A DNA stretch of 64,000 bases from Notolepis coatsorum (Eukaryota; Chordata; Actinopteri; Aulopiformes; Paralepididae). Numbering within the stretch: position 1 is the first letter of the stretch; each line of letters starts with the position of its first letter. The notes below the pieces were generated by a model. The model was not told the origin of the DNA. It was given only the letters and a program-made list of their open reading frames with translations, and ran no database searches. The position numbers and the translations under genes are program-made. The stretch spans positions 78,702,036-78,766,035 of the forward strand of contig OZ020589.1 in NCBI GenBank assembly GCA_963971535.1, read 5' to 3'. Below are positions 41,441 to 53,729 of this stretch, piece after piece.

Positions 41441-43831
41441 TCACAAAGTCATAGGGTCATGGTCATCATCGATAGTATCTGGGAGTCGGGGCAGTTCTAT
41501 GAGCCTCGCCACGGGACGTGTGTAGGTGCGCCCTTGGACGAGTACTTCAGCTGCTCGGACCTTGCCATCGGCACCGGTGATCACTTTGCTTACGCGGCCA
41601 GCCGGCCACATAGCTCTGGGTAGTGACTGGTCAATTATCATGACGACTGTTCCTTCTGTCAAATTGTCTCTCTCTTTTACCCACTTCTGGCGGGTCTGTA
41701 GAGACGGTAGGTAGTGAAGTAGGAAGCTGCTCCAAAACTTGTCAGCTAGTACTTGGCTGTACCTCCACATTCTTCGGCCGTTCGCTTCTTCGGGCCTGTA
41801 CATTGTCTGGGGTAGCGCGGGGTCCAGCCGCCCCATTAGGAGTGTGTTGGGGGTGACTGGGTCGACATCTGCTACATCACTGGAGACGTAATCGAGGGGC
41901 TTTGAGTTCAATACTCCCTCGATCTCCGTGAGGACTGTCATTAGGACTTCCTCTGCCACAGTCTGGGCTCCGAGTACGGCATACAGGGCTGTCTTTATAG
42001 AACGTACTTCTCGTTCCCAGGTTCCACCGAAGTGGGGTGCGTTCGGGGGATTAAACTGGAAGTCAATCTGGGCTGGAGCGAGGTGGGTCTTAAGTTCTGG
42101 GCCCATAGCTTGGAAGCTCTCTCTCAGCTCTCTTTCTCCGCCTTTGAAGTTGGTCCCGTGATCAGACAACAATGTAGACGGTTTTCCTTTCCGTGACATG
42201 AATCTCCGGAAGGCCATAAGGAATGAGTCTGTGCTCATGGTCGGAAGGAGCTCGATATGTATCGCTCTGGTGGTCATGCATTTGAATACAATACCCCACC
42301 GCTTCTCGGTGCCTCTTCCTCTCTTTATATACAACGGGCCAAAACAGTCCATGCCTGTGGAGTGGAATGGCTTGTCGCCGATTCGGAGGCGACAGGGGGG
42401 TAGGTCAGCCATCCGTGGTATGCTGGGCTGCGCGCGCCACTTACGGCAGTCTAGACAGGTTCGCTGGAAGCGCCGTACTGCTTCTCTCCCTTGTAATATC
42501 CAATAACGACGTCTGATCTCCGCGAAGACTCTCTCTGCTCCTGCGTGGTGTACATCCTCGTCGTATTTCTTTATGATCAGCTCTGTGACCTTGTGTCGGC
42601 TGTTCAAGACGATCGGGTGCTTAATGTCATCTGGTAGATCGGGGGCTCTCCGCAGGCGACCACCCACTCTGATGAGATTATGTGCGTCACTCTCTGGTGC
42701 CAGGTGAATCAGTCTGCTGTCTGATGGGACGGGGTTTCCTCCCTGTAGACAGTCTAGCTCATCGGGGAACGAGTCTCTCTGGGCTCGTTGTAGTAGAAGA
42801 AGTTCTGCTTCTTCGTAGTCAGCTGCTGACATGTCAGTGGTGGACTGAATCTCTGGGTGGTGCCGCAGGAATGTTCTTTGTTGCGCACTCTCTAGGGTAA
42901 TGCAGTCATCTATGTTGGGGTCTGTGGAGGCGACAGTGCTCAGTCCACAGCACATAGGCTTCTTGTTCTCAGCCTCCTCGTTACTTGCTTCTCTCGGGGT
43001 GGGCGTAGGCCAATCTCCTTCCGGGAGCTGGAGGAATGCTGGTCCGTCACTGTAGATGTTGCGACGGGTTAGGTCATCCAGGGACATTCCCCGGGTGATG
43101 ACGTCAGCTGGGTTGTGTTTGGTATCCACATACCTCCAGCTTGCTTCTTCTGTTAATTCTTGAATCTCGGTGACTCTGACTCCCACGAAGACTTTGTATC
43201 TGCATGAATCAGACTTAATCCATGTGAGTACTGTCGTGGAATCTGACCACAAGATTGTTCTATGCACCGGAATGGTGAGTTCACGTTGGATTAACGTGGC
43301 TAGATGCGCTCCTGCGAGGGCTGCGCAGAGCTCTAGACGTGGGATAGATTGTTGCTTACGTGGGGCTATTCTTGAGCGGGCCAGTATGAAAGCAGTGTGT
43401 ATCTCTCCTCCCATCTCTTGGGCACGCAAATAGGCAACCGATCCGTAGGCTACTTCGGAGGCGTCGCTGAAGACGTGTAGCTCAATCTCGCATGTCTCTG
43501 GCCTCACTGTGGATGGGAAGTAGCTGCGGCGTATATTGACACCTGGGAGTGAGCGGAGTTCCGTCTCCCACTCTCTCCATGTTGAGGCAAGGTGTGCGGG
43601 TATTGGGTCGTCCCAGCCCTGGTCCTTGTCCCATAGTGCTCGTACAATCATCTTTGCCCTGGTGGTGTAAGGTAGAATACATCCCAGCGGGTCATATTGT
43701 CTGGCGAGTGTTCTGTACACACTCCGTCTGGTGGTCGGTATCGCCGCCGACCTTCCTTGCTCTGGAGCCAAGGGTTTGTGTCTATAGTGGAGCGAGTCTG
43801 TTTTGAAGCGCCAGACTAATCCTAGTGTCAT
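41441..43831 (-). pseudogene. BEL/Pao copy 2 pol, RNase H - integrase - C-terminus
   Basis: The 796-codon frame follows a stop at 43832-43834 (TAA where copy 1 has CAA). RNase H motifs LHVFSDASEVAYGS and LWSDSTTVLTWIKSD come first. The integrase zinc-binding part has DEDVHHAGAERVF and CLDCRKW. The DDE core shows HSTGMDCFGPLYIKRG, LLSDHGTNFKGG and HFGGTWEREVRSIK, giving the two Asp and the Glu. The C-terminal DUF5641-like part follows (NSKPLDYVSS, MWRYSQVLADKFW, RARWAGRV-type end). The integrase segment 41932-42588 is what copy 1 lacks. Confidence 0.93.
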
Positions 43832-43834
43832 TTC

Positions 43835-45306
43835 TTAGGCTTCTCCTGGGATTGTCGCCATCCAGGTCTCGCTGCTGGCAGCCTTGTCTGCGGAGGAGAG
43901 GCTGCGCAATACGTGCGGGTCACTGCTGGCCCACTGCCTCAGATCAAAGCCTCCTTTGATTAGGGAGGCGCGTAACTTGATTAGGAGAGCCTCGGCTTCT
44001 TCTTGAGTCGAGACGCTTTGTAGACAGTTGTCCACGTAGAAACTGTTCTTCACACTGTATTGGACCTCTTCATCTGCTGCTGGGTCCTCTGTGACGTGTT
44101 TCTGTAGTGCAAGGGTAGCACAGCACGGGCTGCATGTGGTTCCGAAGGGGAGTACTTCCCACTGGTAGATGGATGGGTTCTCATCTCCGATCTTCTCTCT
44201 CCATAGGAACCGTAGCAGAGGCTTGTCCTCCTCTACTAGTCTCACCTGCAAGAACATCCCTTTGATATCCCCGCTTATAGCCACCTTGTCCTGGCGGAAG
44301 CGCAGTAGCACGCCTAGTAGGGAGGGGCCGAGTGTGGGGCCGGGCAAGAGCTCTTTATTCAGATTTTGGGATCCGATCTGGTAGCTGCAGTTAAACACAA
44401 TGCGATCCTTGCCATTGTGATGGACCTTGTGATGCGGCACGTACCATGATTCGGTCGTCTGATCGGCCTCTTTAATGTCAATCTTTGTTACGTGTCCCGC
44501 TGTGATTAGCTTCTCAATCTCAGCTCGGTACACACTCTCTTGAACGGGGTCTTTTGCTAGGCGCCGCTCTGTGTTCAGTAGATAGCGCTCCGTGGCGTCT
44601 TTCTTTGCGTGAAAGGTGGGCATTCCCTCTCGCCTCAGGAGTGGAGTTGCGTATCTCCTCACTCCGCCAACTGTGACTCTCTTTGTCCCCTGCTCGAGTA
44701 GGTTGATGGCGTAAATGTCTTCTTTAGAGCGAATGTCTTTCTTTTCGTTCTTAAAGGGCATTGTCTCTAGGGTCCATAGCCTCTCGACATGCTGCAGGAG
44801 AGTGGTGTCTTCTTCTGTCGTTCTGGAGTGGAAGCAGCTAGTGGCTGCTGTTCGGTTGAGAGATTTAGCAAGGGGGCCTTGCAATGTCCATCCTAGGCGG
44901 GTCTCGACTGCTGCAGGACAGCCTCGGGGGCCTGTATGGACCCGGTCAATCGGGACTATGAGTTCTGCATGGTCGGAGCCTATCAACAGGGTCGGGGTAG
45001 CGCCGTCTATGAGCGGGATAGGTAATTGACGCAGGTGCACATATTTATCCATCAACTTGGTGACAGGGTAGGTGTACTGCGATAGTCCTATTTCTTGGCT
45101 GGTGAAAGCATTTGTGATCTTGTACCGTCGCTCTGGCTGCCCGTTGGCTGCGATAGTGAAGGAGACATTCTCGCCCTTTATCGTCTTTAAATCTCTTCTT
45201 ATTGTCCGAATCGTCATTTCGTTCTTGCTCCCCCGCAGTCCCAGCTGAGTCGCAGCGGAGGCGAGCAGAAGGGTCTTCTCTGACCCGTCATCAAGGACGG
45301 CGTAAG
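43835..45306 (-). pseudogene. BEL/Pao copy 2 pol, protease - RT part
   Basis: Codes from AVLDDGSEKTLLLASAATQL (protease-like) through IVFNCSYQIGSQNLNKELLP, SGDIKGMFLQVRLVEEDKP, LPFGTTCSPCC and FYVDNCLQSV to TIPGEA and the nonsense codon. At its upstream side it is cut by the LINE: the target duplication AAGGACGGCGTAAG covers 45293-45306, and the preceding codons continue beyond the LINE at 52266. Confidence 0.92.
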
Positions 45307-45612
45307 ATTCAAAACGAAAGAAGCAGGTACGCCCCAATAAGAAAACAACTGAAAGAAAAAGGAGTGAAATCACACATCATATACCCAGCCAAACTTAAGG
45401 TGTTTGGAGATGGTGGAACAACTACAACGTATGACTCTCCAGAAGAGGCAGATGCGCGCTTAAGGGAGCAGGGAATTATCTCTACTACCGAGCCGAGAAT
45501 ATATCAGGCCCCGGTGCGCAGCGCAGATGCCCAATCCACCGCGTTCCAGAGGGTGCGCGACCAGAGGCACGGAGCAGACGGTGAGACTGTTGGCTCACAC
45601 CTGAGAGACTAA
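45307..45612 (+). pseudogene. L1-2 ORF1 C-terminal fragment
   Basis: Reads NERSRYAPIRKQLKEKGVKS, HIIYPAKLKVFGDGG and YDSPEEADARLREQG, the C-terminal domain of L1 ORF1p (YPAKLRV and SPEEAE are typical). It ends with DAQSTAFQRVRDQRHGADGE and a stop at 45610-45612. The N-terminal coiled coil and RRM are missing. The last 48 residues recur in a diverged copy at 45938-46083. Confidence 0.85.
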
Positions 45613-46660
45613 GGTACTGTAAATGAGACGACTACATAAGAGAATATATCTACTGGAATCCAGTGACAATTCCCCACCATCGCCATCTCCTCCCTTTCTT
45701 TTTTCATGATTATTCGGACAATATGGAATATTGAACTTTATAAGACAATTGCAGTTCCCCCCCCCCCCCAGCCCTCTCTCTTGAGTCTATCTTCCCCGAC
45801 TCCCATTAGAAGATGTGAACTTGTATGAGCTTACACACGGACAACAAACTAAAGATAATTGTGAAAGGATTTTCGTTTTGTTACTCTAAAAATTATGTAT
45901 TATTTAATTAATAGCCTATACCTTGTAGACCTTAAGGGAGCGGGAATTATCTTTACTACACACCCGAGGCTATATCAGGCCCCGGTGCGCAGCGCAGATG
46001 CCCAATCCACCGCGTTCCAGAGGGCGCGCGACCAGAGGCACGGAGCAGACGGTGAGACTGTTGGCTCACTTCTGAGAGACTAAGGTACTGTAAATGTGAC
46101 GACTACATAAGAGAATAGATCTACTGGAATCCAGTGACAATTCCCCACCACATCTCCCTCTCCTTTTTTTTCATGATTATCCGGGCAATATGGAATATTG
46201 AACTTTATAAGACAATTGCAGTTTCCCCCCCCCCAGCCCTCTCTCTTGCGTCTACCTTCCCCGACTCTCATTAGAAGATGTGAACTTGTATACACACGGA
46301 CAACAAACGAAAAATTATTGTGAAGGGATTTTCGTTTTGTTACTCTAAAAATGATGTATTGTTTAATTATTAGCCTATACCTTGTAGACCGCAAACGGTG
46401 TTTATTTTTTATTTTTCTCAATTATTAAATATTAAACTAAGAGCCAGAAGGATGAGAACAAGGTGAAGGCTTAAATGATCTATGGATGATAACAAATACA
46501 ATATATATATATTATTATTATTATGAATGATGTATTATTTAATTAATAGCCTATACCTTGTAGACCGCAAACAGTGTTTTTTTTTTTTTTTCTCAATTAT
46601 TAAATATTAAACTAAGAGCCAGAAGGATGAGAAATGATCTATGGATGATAACAAATACAA
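45460..46660. repeat. Tandem duplication of the L1-2 ORF1 end and spacer
   Basis: The block beginning GGGAGC-GGGAATTATC and CAGGCCCCGGTGCGCAGCGC occurs at 45460 and again near 45935, a period of about 475 bp. It continues through TTGTTACTCTAAAAAT and TAGCCTATACCTTGTAGACC. A third, partial copy of the last part is at 46523-46652. The pieces differ by small indels. Confidence 0.85.
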
Positions 46661-46663
46661 GTT

Positions 46664-46664
46664 A

Positions 46665-46739
<75 letters not shown>
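46664..46739. repeat. (ATT)n microsatellite in L1-2 spacer
   Basis: About 25 ATT/TTA units. A short A run (47171-47191) and GTAT repeats (47535-47556) follow further on. The spacer up to 47997 has no frame with family resemblance. Confidence 0.9.
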
Positions 46740-47997
46740 GAAAAAAGAAAAGAAAAGTCCTCATTATTCTCTTGAGTATGAGTAGTGTGTGTAGGCATGT
46801 TTATGTATATATATCTTCTTTTTTTATTACATTTTTATAATTAGGAAAGGGTGCATGTGTGCATGCATATGTATGTGTGTATGTGTATATATATGCACAG
46901 GTTTATGTGGGTATAGTGTGGTGATGTGTGTAGCATTGTCATACGTGCGTGGTGTGTGGGCATGCATACCTGCATGCATGCAAGCAGACGGGGCCGGTTC
47001 TGGCTTTTTGGGGGCCCTAAAAAAAAAGTTGTATGGGGCCCCCTGAACGTTAAGAAGATATATTTATACTATTATTGTTTTTCCTTCTCTCTTCTTTTCT
47101 TGAGCATATAGGTACTTTCACTCAACGCACAAGAGTGCTTGGCTACCAATAGAGACTTGTCATTTTAATAAAAAAAAAAAAAAAAAAAAAAAGAGGCTAA
47201 AACGGCAGTTTAGGGACACTATACATGCACATAATGGTGATTGGTGTTGGTATGGGGGGTATGTGTTATGTGTGCTCACATGTGGGTGCAATGCATGTGA
47301 GCGTATGCACATATGAGTGTAGGTATGACATATGGTTACCCTTCCCCGTATTGGTGTTAGTTGCTGTGTGTGTGAGTCGGTATGTATGTAGTTTTGTGTA
47401 TATGTATGCATGCCGGTATATACTACGACTATTATTATAATCTATGCTTTGAATGGTATTAGAGATCTATGTGAGCTATAGAGATTAGAGACATGTCTGG
47501 AGGGGAGGGTGCTGTTGATTGTTGTGTGTGTGTGTATGTATGTATGTATGTATGTATGCGTAGTATCGTGTATATGTATGCATACCTGCATATACTATGA
47601 CTATTATTATAATCTATTCTTTGAATTGTATTGGAGATATACTTGAGTTACACAAATTAGCTATAGAGAAATTATTGGAGGGACTGTGCACCCGCATGCC
47701 GTCTACCATGCAGATATGGGCAACCTTTTGTCCCATAACTATAGCCACACTCACCACCTTGTGGCAGGGGTTACTTAATGATAACCCCTCTTTCCACATA
47801 ACCTTAATAATGTGGAATATCTCCTGTAACCGGTTAGAGGTTGCAGAAATTGGAAGTTCACTGTTGGGTGTTATGTTTGTGTTTTATGTTTGTGTTCTTG
47901 TACACAAAGTTTCAGTTATCTATGTTTTTTTTATTTTTATTTTTTTGGTTAAAGGTTTTGAATACATATATAAGAAAAGAGCCTCAAAAGCAGTGCA

Positions 47998-50418
47998 ATG
48001 GGGACACTAAAATTAATCTCTCTCAATACAAATGGCCTAAATAACCCAATAAAAAGGAAGATTGCAAAAACTTAAGAAGGAAGGAGGAGAAATAATCTTC
48101 CTTCAGGAAACACACTTGACCAAAGTGGAACATGCAAAGTTGGAGAAATTAGCCTCAGCCCAAGTATTCTTCTCCTCTCACACATCAGCAAAAAGAGGAG
48201 TGGCAATCCTCATAAAAAATAACCTCACTTTTAATAAAGAAAAATGTATTAGAGATAAGGAAGGAAGATATGTTTTGGTTACGGGGGAAATAGAAGAACA
48301 ACAAATAACTTTGATTAATGTCTACAATCCGCCTGGAAAAAGAGCAGATCTAATGAAAATAATCGTATCCTTGATAATGACAGAGGTGAAGGGAACACTC
48401 ATAATGGGGGGAGACCTCAACTTGGTGATGAACCAGAAGGTAGACACCCAAAGTAGAATAAAACATAAATCGGAACAAGCGGCAGTGTTATTAAGAAAAA
48501 CCCAAATAGAGTTGGGACTTTTGGATGTTTGGCGTTGTCTACATCCCCAAGGCAAGGCCTTCACCTTTTATTCCAATGCACATAAGGTCTATTCAAGACT
48601 AGATTACTTCTTTATGTTTAAAAATGAGATTTCAAAGGTCACAAAATGTGAAATATTACCTATAACTATAGCAGACCATGCACCAATCATAATGGAATTA
48701 AACTTGAAGATGGAACGAGGGGAAACGATTTGGAGGTTAAACAACTCCCTATTTGGCGACCAGGACTTCAAGGAGAAAATAAAACATAGCATGAAGTCTT
48801 ACTTTGAGATCAATGACAATGGAGAAGTGACATCCACAATACTGTGGGAAGCTGCAAAAGCAACAATACGAGGAGAAATCATAGCATATTCATCCTGGAA
48901 AAAGAAGCAAAGAGATAGAGAAAAAATGGTACTGGAAAACAAAGTAAAAAAACTACAAGAAGAACATGAGAAAGGGAGGAACAAAGAAGTACAGATACAA
49001 TTGAACGTAGCTAAAAAAGCATTGGAAACTATAGAAATACATGACATTGAAAAGAATCTCATGCTCTGTAGGCAAACATATTATGACAACAGCCCAAAAG
49101 CACTGAAAATATTAGCATTTAAACTAAAGAAACAGAAAGAAAAAACTGCAATAGCCACTATTATGGATAACAACTCCACATATAAGAGGGGGAAATCGAA
49201 AATAGCATTATGTTTTAAGGATTATTATCAAAACCTCTACACTCCAGAAGTAATAGGTGTGGACCCACAGAAAATTAAACAATACCTAGATATTTTAAAC
49301 CTTCCCACAGTGTCCGTTAAACAAAATAATGAATTAGTACAACCAATAGTAGAGACAGAAATCCTAAAGGTCATCCAGAAGGGTAAACCGGGAAAAAGTC
49401 CTGGAAGTGATGGATTTACTTACGAATGGGAGTTTAGATACCTAGTTACTCCCATCTTATGTAGAGTTTTTAATGAGATCCTACAAACAGGAAACTGGCC
49501 GGACACATGGAATTCTGCCATCATTACTGTTATACCTAAAGAAGGAAAAGACCTGACAGACTGTGCATCGTATAGACCAATATCGCTCTTAAATGTAGAT
49601 CAAAAATTATTCACATCAATTATAGCAACCAGACTCTCACATATACTACCTAATATAATTAACTTGGACCAAACAGGATTCGTTAAAGATCGTCTCCTAA
49701 GCGACAATGTGCGGCGTACTCTTAATATCATTGATTATGCAGTACAAACAAAGCAACAAATGCTGACATTGACATTAGATGCTGAAAAAGCCTTTGATCG
49801 GGTGTCATGGCCCTTCATATTTGGAGTATGTGAGAATTTTGGATTCCACCAAACTTTTATTAAATTGATTAAGGGAATATATAAAGAACCTAACGCAAGA
49901 GTAAGAGTGAATGGGACACTCTCTACGAAATTTATTTTAAAAAGGGGGACAAGACAAGGGGACCCATTATCGCCCCAAATATTTGCCTTATGCATAGAAC
50001 CCTTAGCCGAAAGCATAAGGAAAAATATGAGGATAAAAGGTCTCACAATAAAGGAAGATGAACATAAACTAGCACTGTACGCGGACGACATCATAGTGTA
50101 TCTTACAGATATATATATTTCACTACCGGAGTTACTCGATGAAATTACAAACTATGGAGTTCTGTCTGGATATAAGCTTAATTTAAATAAAACTGAAGCT
50201 ATGGAAGTAGGTGACCACTTGGAGAAAGACTTCAAAAAACTGTTTAACTTTAAATGGGACCGAAACAAAGTGAGATATCTGGGAATAACTATACCTAATA
50301 ACCTAGACAATCTACATCAGTGTAATTATGGAAGTTTGGAGAACTCTGTAAAGGAAGATCTGAATAGGTGGAAAATTGTACCTCTCACTTTATTTGAATT
50401 ATTATTATTATTAAAATG
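47998..50418 (+). pseudogene. L1-2 ORF2, endonuclease and reverse transcriptase part
   Basis: The true start is likely the ATG at 47998 (MGTLKLISLNTNGLNNPIKR), with a 1-base shift near 48060, after which the frame stays open to about 50418. Endonuclease motifs are IIFLQETHLTK, RGVAILIKNN, LINVYNPPG, IMGGDLNLVMN, YSRLDYFFMF and ADHAPIIMEL. RT motifs are GKSPGSDGFTYEW, SYRPISLLNVDQKLF, DQTGFVKDRLLSDNVRRTLN, LTLDAEKAFDRVSWPFIF, RGTRQGDPLSPQIFALC and LALYADDIIVYL, with the catalytic ADD. The frame is lost where an ATT repeat has grown (50399-50412). Confidence 0.93.
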
Positions 50419-51741
50419 AACATCTTGCCACGTTTTCTATTTTTATTCCAAAACATGCCATTATACATAACACCTAAATGTTTCAACGTTTGGGAGGGGC
50501 TGCTGAGAAAATTTATATGGGATGAAAAGAAACCTAGAGTCAAACTCAAAATCTTGCAACAAAAAAAAGGAGGGGGACTAGCATTACCAAATTTAATTAA
50601 TTATTATTACGCAGCACAGGTCAAACCGATTCTAATATGGATGAAAAACGAGATGAGACCCAAATGGAAGTCAATTGAGTTGAATCTAGTGGAATCACTC
50701 AGCACATTGATCTTCTCCAGATATAAAAAAGCACAGATCAAAATACACAATTACTCTATATATAACACATTTAAAATCTGGAGGGAAATATGTAAAATAA
50801 ATAAAATTAAGGAACAAGAAATGATCTGCTTAAGACAAATAGCATGGGACCCAGATTTTTCTCCAAACAGTATTGACGGTTTTTTTAAGACATGGGAAGC
50901 TAAGGGCCTCATACGTTTCTATCAAATGTACAATGAAGGAGTGGATTCTTTTGAAAATGTAGCTAATAAATATGCCTGTCCTAGTAATCACTTTCACCGA
51001 TACCTGCAAGTAAGAAGCTACTTAAGAGAAAAAGTCCAAATTAAAACTCTTGAAGATCTCCACCCCCTACTGAAATACATGATAAAGACTCAACAAAGCC
51101 ATAACCTCAAAAATACAACTGGACAAATTTACAAAATGCTCCAAGAAAACAAAATTGAAGATTTAAGCTATATTAAAAATAAATGGGAGAAGGAACTGAA
51201 AACAAACATACCAGATAAGGAGTGGAATCAAAGCTTTAAAGATATCTTCCATTACATAAAATCACCCTTTTGGCAGGAGTATGCTTGGAAAATAAATATG
51301 AGGTACTTTAGAACACCATCGAGTATGTCCAAATACGCACAAAATGATCCCGGCTGCTGGAGGGAGTGTGGGGAGAAGAATGCTGACCATACACATATTT
51401 TCTTTACATGTAAAAAAATTCAAATCTACTGGTCAGATATTCTAGACATAATGGAACAGATGTTTAAGGAAGTGGGTATAGAAAAACATGATATACTCTT
51501 AGGAACACGCCCCAAAAACCTACAAAAAGAAGAACTATACCTTTTTTTTATTTTGAGAGCTGCAGCACTTAAACAAATTACAAGAGCTTGGAAAAAACTT
51601 GAACCCCCGAAAGTAAACAAATGGTTAGAAACTGTAGAGGACATATATAGTATGGAAAAGGTAACCTACAAAATCAATAAGAATGAAAATATGCTGGGAA
51701 AAAGATGGGGTCTCTTTAAACTATGGAGGGGTACTAGTTGA
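50416..51741 (+). pseudogene. L1-2 ORF2, C-terminal part
   Basis: A 441-codon frame from MNILPRFLFLFQNMPL, the segment just after the RT thumb in L1s. It has KPRVKLKILQQKKGGGLALP and LINYYYAAQ, then the zinc-knuckle-like CWRECGEKNADHTHIFFTC, and ends KRWGLFKLWRGTS with a stop at 51739-51741. Apart from the shift at the junction it is uninterrupted, so the element is not very old. Confidence 0.92.
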
Positions 51742-52265
51742 CAGACAGATCAGTCTTTAAGGAAGATTTTAAGTAACAGGAAACAGTGATGATCTACTGA
51801 TCAATTGTTGGGGAACACCCCTTAGGCCTACAGCTACTGTATACCTACAATGAAAATTCAAGCCTTTTTACTTATTATTATTATTTTATTTAAATTTTTA
51901 GTTTTTTGGTTGGTTTCTTTTTTCTATTAATTTCTTATTTGTTTGCTGTTATTATTGTTGTTGTTGTTTGTTGTTTTTCTTGTGTGTGTGTGGGGACAGG
52001 TAGGGATGGATGTTGGATGTGTGCCGGTCCGGGATCTATGCTGGTGCTCGCCCCTTTGTTTGTGTTTTCGTCTCCTGTTTTTTGTATGGGTGATGGGTAC
52101 AAAAAAAAGAAAAAAGTGTCAAGATTTGGAATATGCGTATGTACATTTGTGTGGGTATGTACGTATGTAGGTATGAACAGGTGCAGTTGTGTATGTGTAT
52201 GTGGGTACACTTACTATACCTAAATGTAAAATGTTTTTGTTTGACACAATAAAGTATAAAAAAAA
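51742..52265 (+). other. L1-2 3' UTR and poly(A)
   Basis: T- and G-rich 3' UTR of about 520 bp with the ending GTTTGACACAATAAAG then an A run. AATAAA at 52248-52253 is a plausible polyadenylation signal just before the tail. Confidence 0.8.
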
Positions 52266-53729
52266 AAGGACGGCGTAAGTGTCCATGACTTTATCCTGGT
52301 AGCTCAATGTCACACGGACTACCTTTAAGAGCACTTGAGCTCCGTTGCTGCTGGCGGGGTCAATGTACATGACACTTGCCTTGGTGCCGCTCCGTGGTGC
52401 AGGTATAGGCCGTCTTCCGTTACTATCGTGTAGTATATCTAGATGGGCTCCATCGCACCGGCTGCACCTTTTCTTTAGGCGGCATTCGGCTGCCATGTGG
52501 GGCCGCGCACATCGATAACAGCGCCGGTTGGACTTTATCCATTGGCTCACTTCTTCTGCATTCATCTTTGTGAATGAGTCACATTGTGACAGCCAGTGTT
52601 CTTTCTCACAGTAGGGACACGCTATCTTCCACTTCTCCTTTCTCGAGGGGGTGCTGTGACTCTTACTGCTCGGTACTGACTCTGATTGGTGCATGACAGT
52701 CACCGATCTTCTTCCATCACTTATTCTCCTGGGTCCCTCTCTGGAGCTTGGCGTGCTCCGCCCGAAGGTGTCCAGTCGTAAGCTGCTGACCTCTCTCGCC
52801 AGGAAGTCGGCCAGATCAAGGAGGGATGGCTCGGGGCCGTCGGGATCTCGGTAGTCCCTCTGCCGCCGAAAGCGCTCCTGTCTTGCGGGTGGCAGCTTCT
52901 CCAAAATCCTCTCAACGTTAGAGTTGGCGTACAGCTCATGCCTGCCCTTCTCCCGTTGAGCTCCCAGCATCCCCACCAGGGACTGTACTTTGATTGACAG
53001 GTCGTCCAGTGAGCGATTGTCTGTGGCTGGGGGTAGGCGGTCAATATGCCTTATCTCCTGGATTACGTAATCCCATATACGTCCATATCTTTGATCCAGC
53101 GCTGCAAGGGCCGCTGTGTATGGGGTCGAGGAGGTAGCATAGGCTAGCGCTATATTGTGCGCTCGCGGTACTTTCAGGTGCTTCAATAATATTGCATACT
53201 TGTGGCGTTCATCAGCGACATCCAACATCATTGTCTCTAAGCACATCCGGAGCTCCGTGTACTGTGCTCGACTCTCATAGGCGAAGTCTGGGAATGACGG
53301 CGTGGCGTTGTATGACGCCGTGGATGGCTGATACATCGGCGAGCGTTGGGGGAGAGACCTCCTGGGCGAGTCCCCTCTTGCGCCTCGCTGTGGGCTGGTA
53401 CTGGCAGGGTACCATGGCCCGCTGGTCCAGGTACTGTTCCTCGGGGCTGGTCGTGCGTCGTGCTCACCCGTGAATAGAGTCGGGGGTCTGTAGCGCAGCG
53501 CCGCGGGGGTATAGCCTGGACTGTATGGGACCTCCTGGTCCGGTGGAGTACTGTGCTGTCGTCGGGCTTGGTTCTCCTCTTCTCCCTCTTCTTCTTCTAT
53601 CAAATCTTCCAGATCCTGTAATCGTTTATTTAGCTTCTCCGCAGTGTAGGCCGCTCCTTCCTTGTAGCTGGGTCTCGCTTGGACCGGTATGGGAAGGGGA
53701 TCTGCGGGGGGTCTAGACTCGTTGGTCAA
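52266..53729 (-). pseudogene. BEL/Pao copy 2 gag C-terminus, zinc fingers and start of pol
   Basis: One frame runs through RPPADPLPIPVQARP, the DUF1759-like capsid part (PDFAYESRAQYTELRMCLET, LKHLKVPRAHNIAL) and LLDLADFLAREVSSLRLDTF. It then gives the three cysteine motifs (CPYCEKEHWLSQC, CYRCARPHMAAEC, CSRCDGAHLDILH) and reaches TLSYQDKVMDTYAVL, where the LINE intervenes. It shows that gag and pol form a single frame in this family. It starts out of frame with the N-terminal gag because of a 5-nt deletion near 53720. Confidence 0.9.

Larger units (their letters stand above)
45307..52265 (+). mobile_element. 5'-truncated L1-type LINE (L1-2) inside BEL/Pao copy 2
   Basis: Flanked by the 14-bp duplication AAGGACGGCGTAAG (45293-45306 and 52266-52279) with an A run at its 3' end after ACAATAAAGTAT. 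It begins in the C-terminal part of ORF1, so the 5' end is lost. A long spacer with tandem duplications, ORF2 in three frames and a 3' UTR follow. It is a different L1 lineage from L1-1 and is antisense to both the BEL/Pao element and mmaa. Confidence 0.95.
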
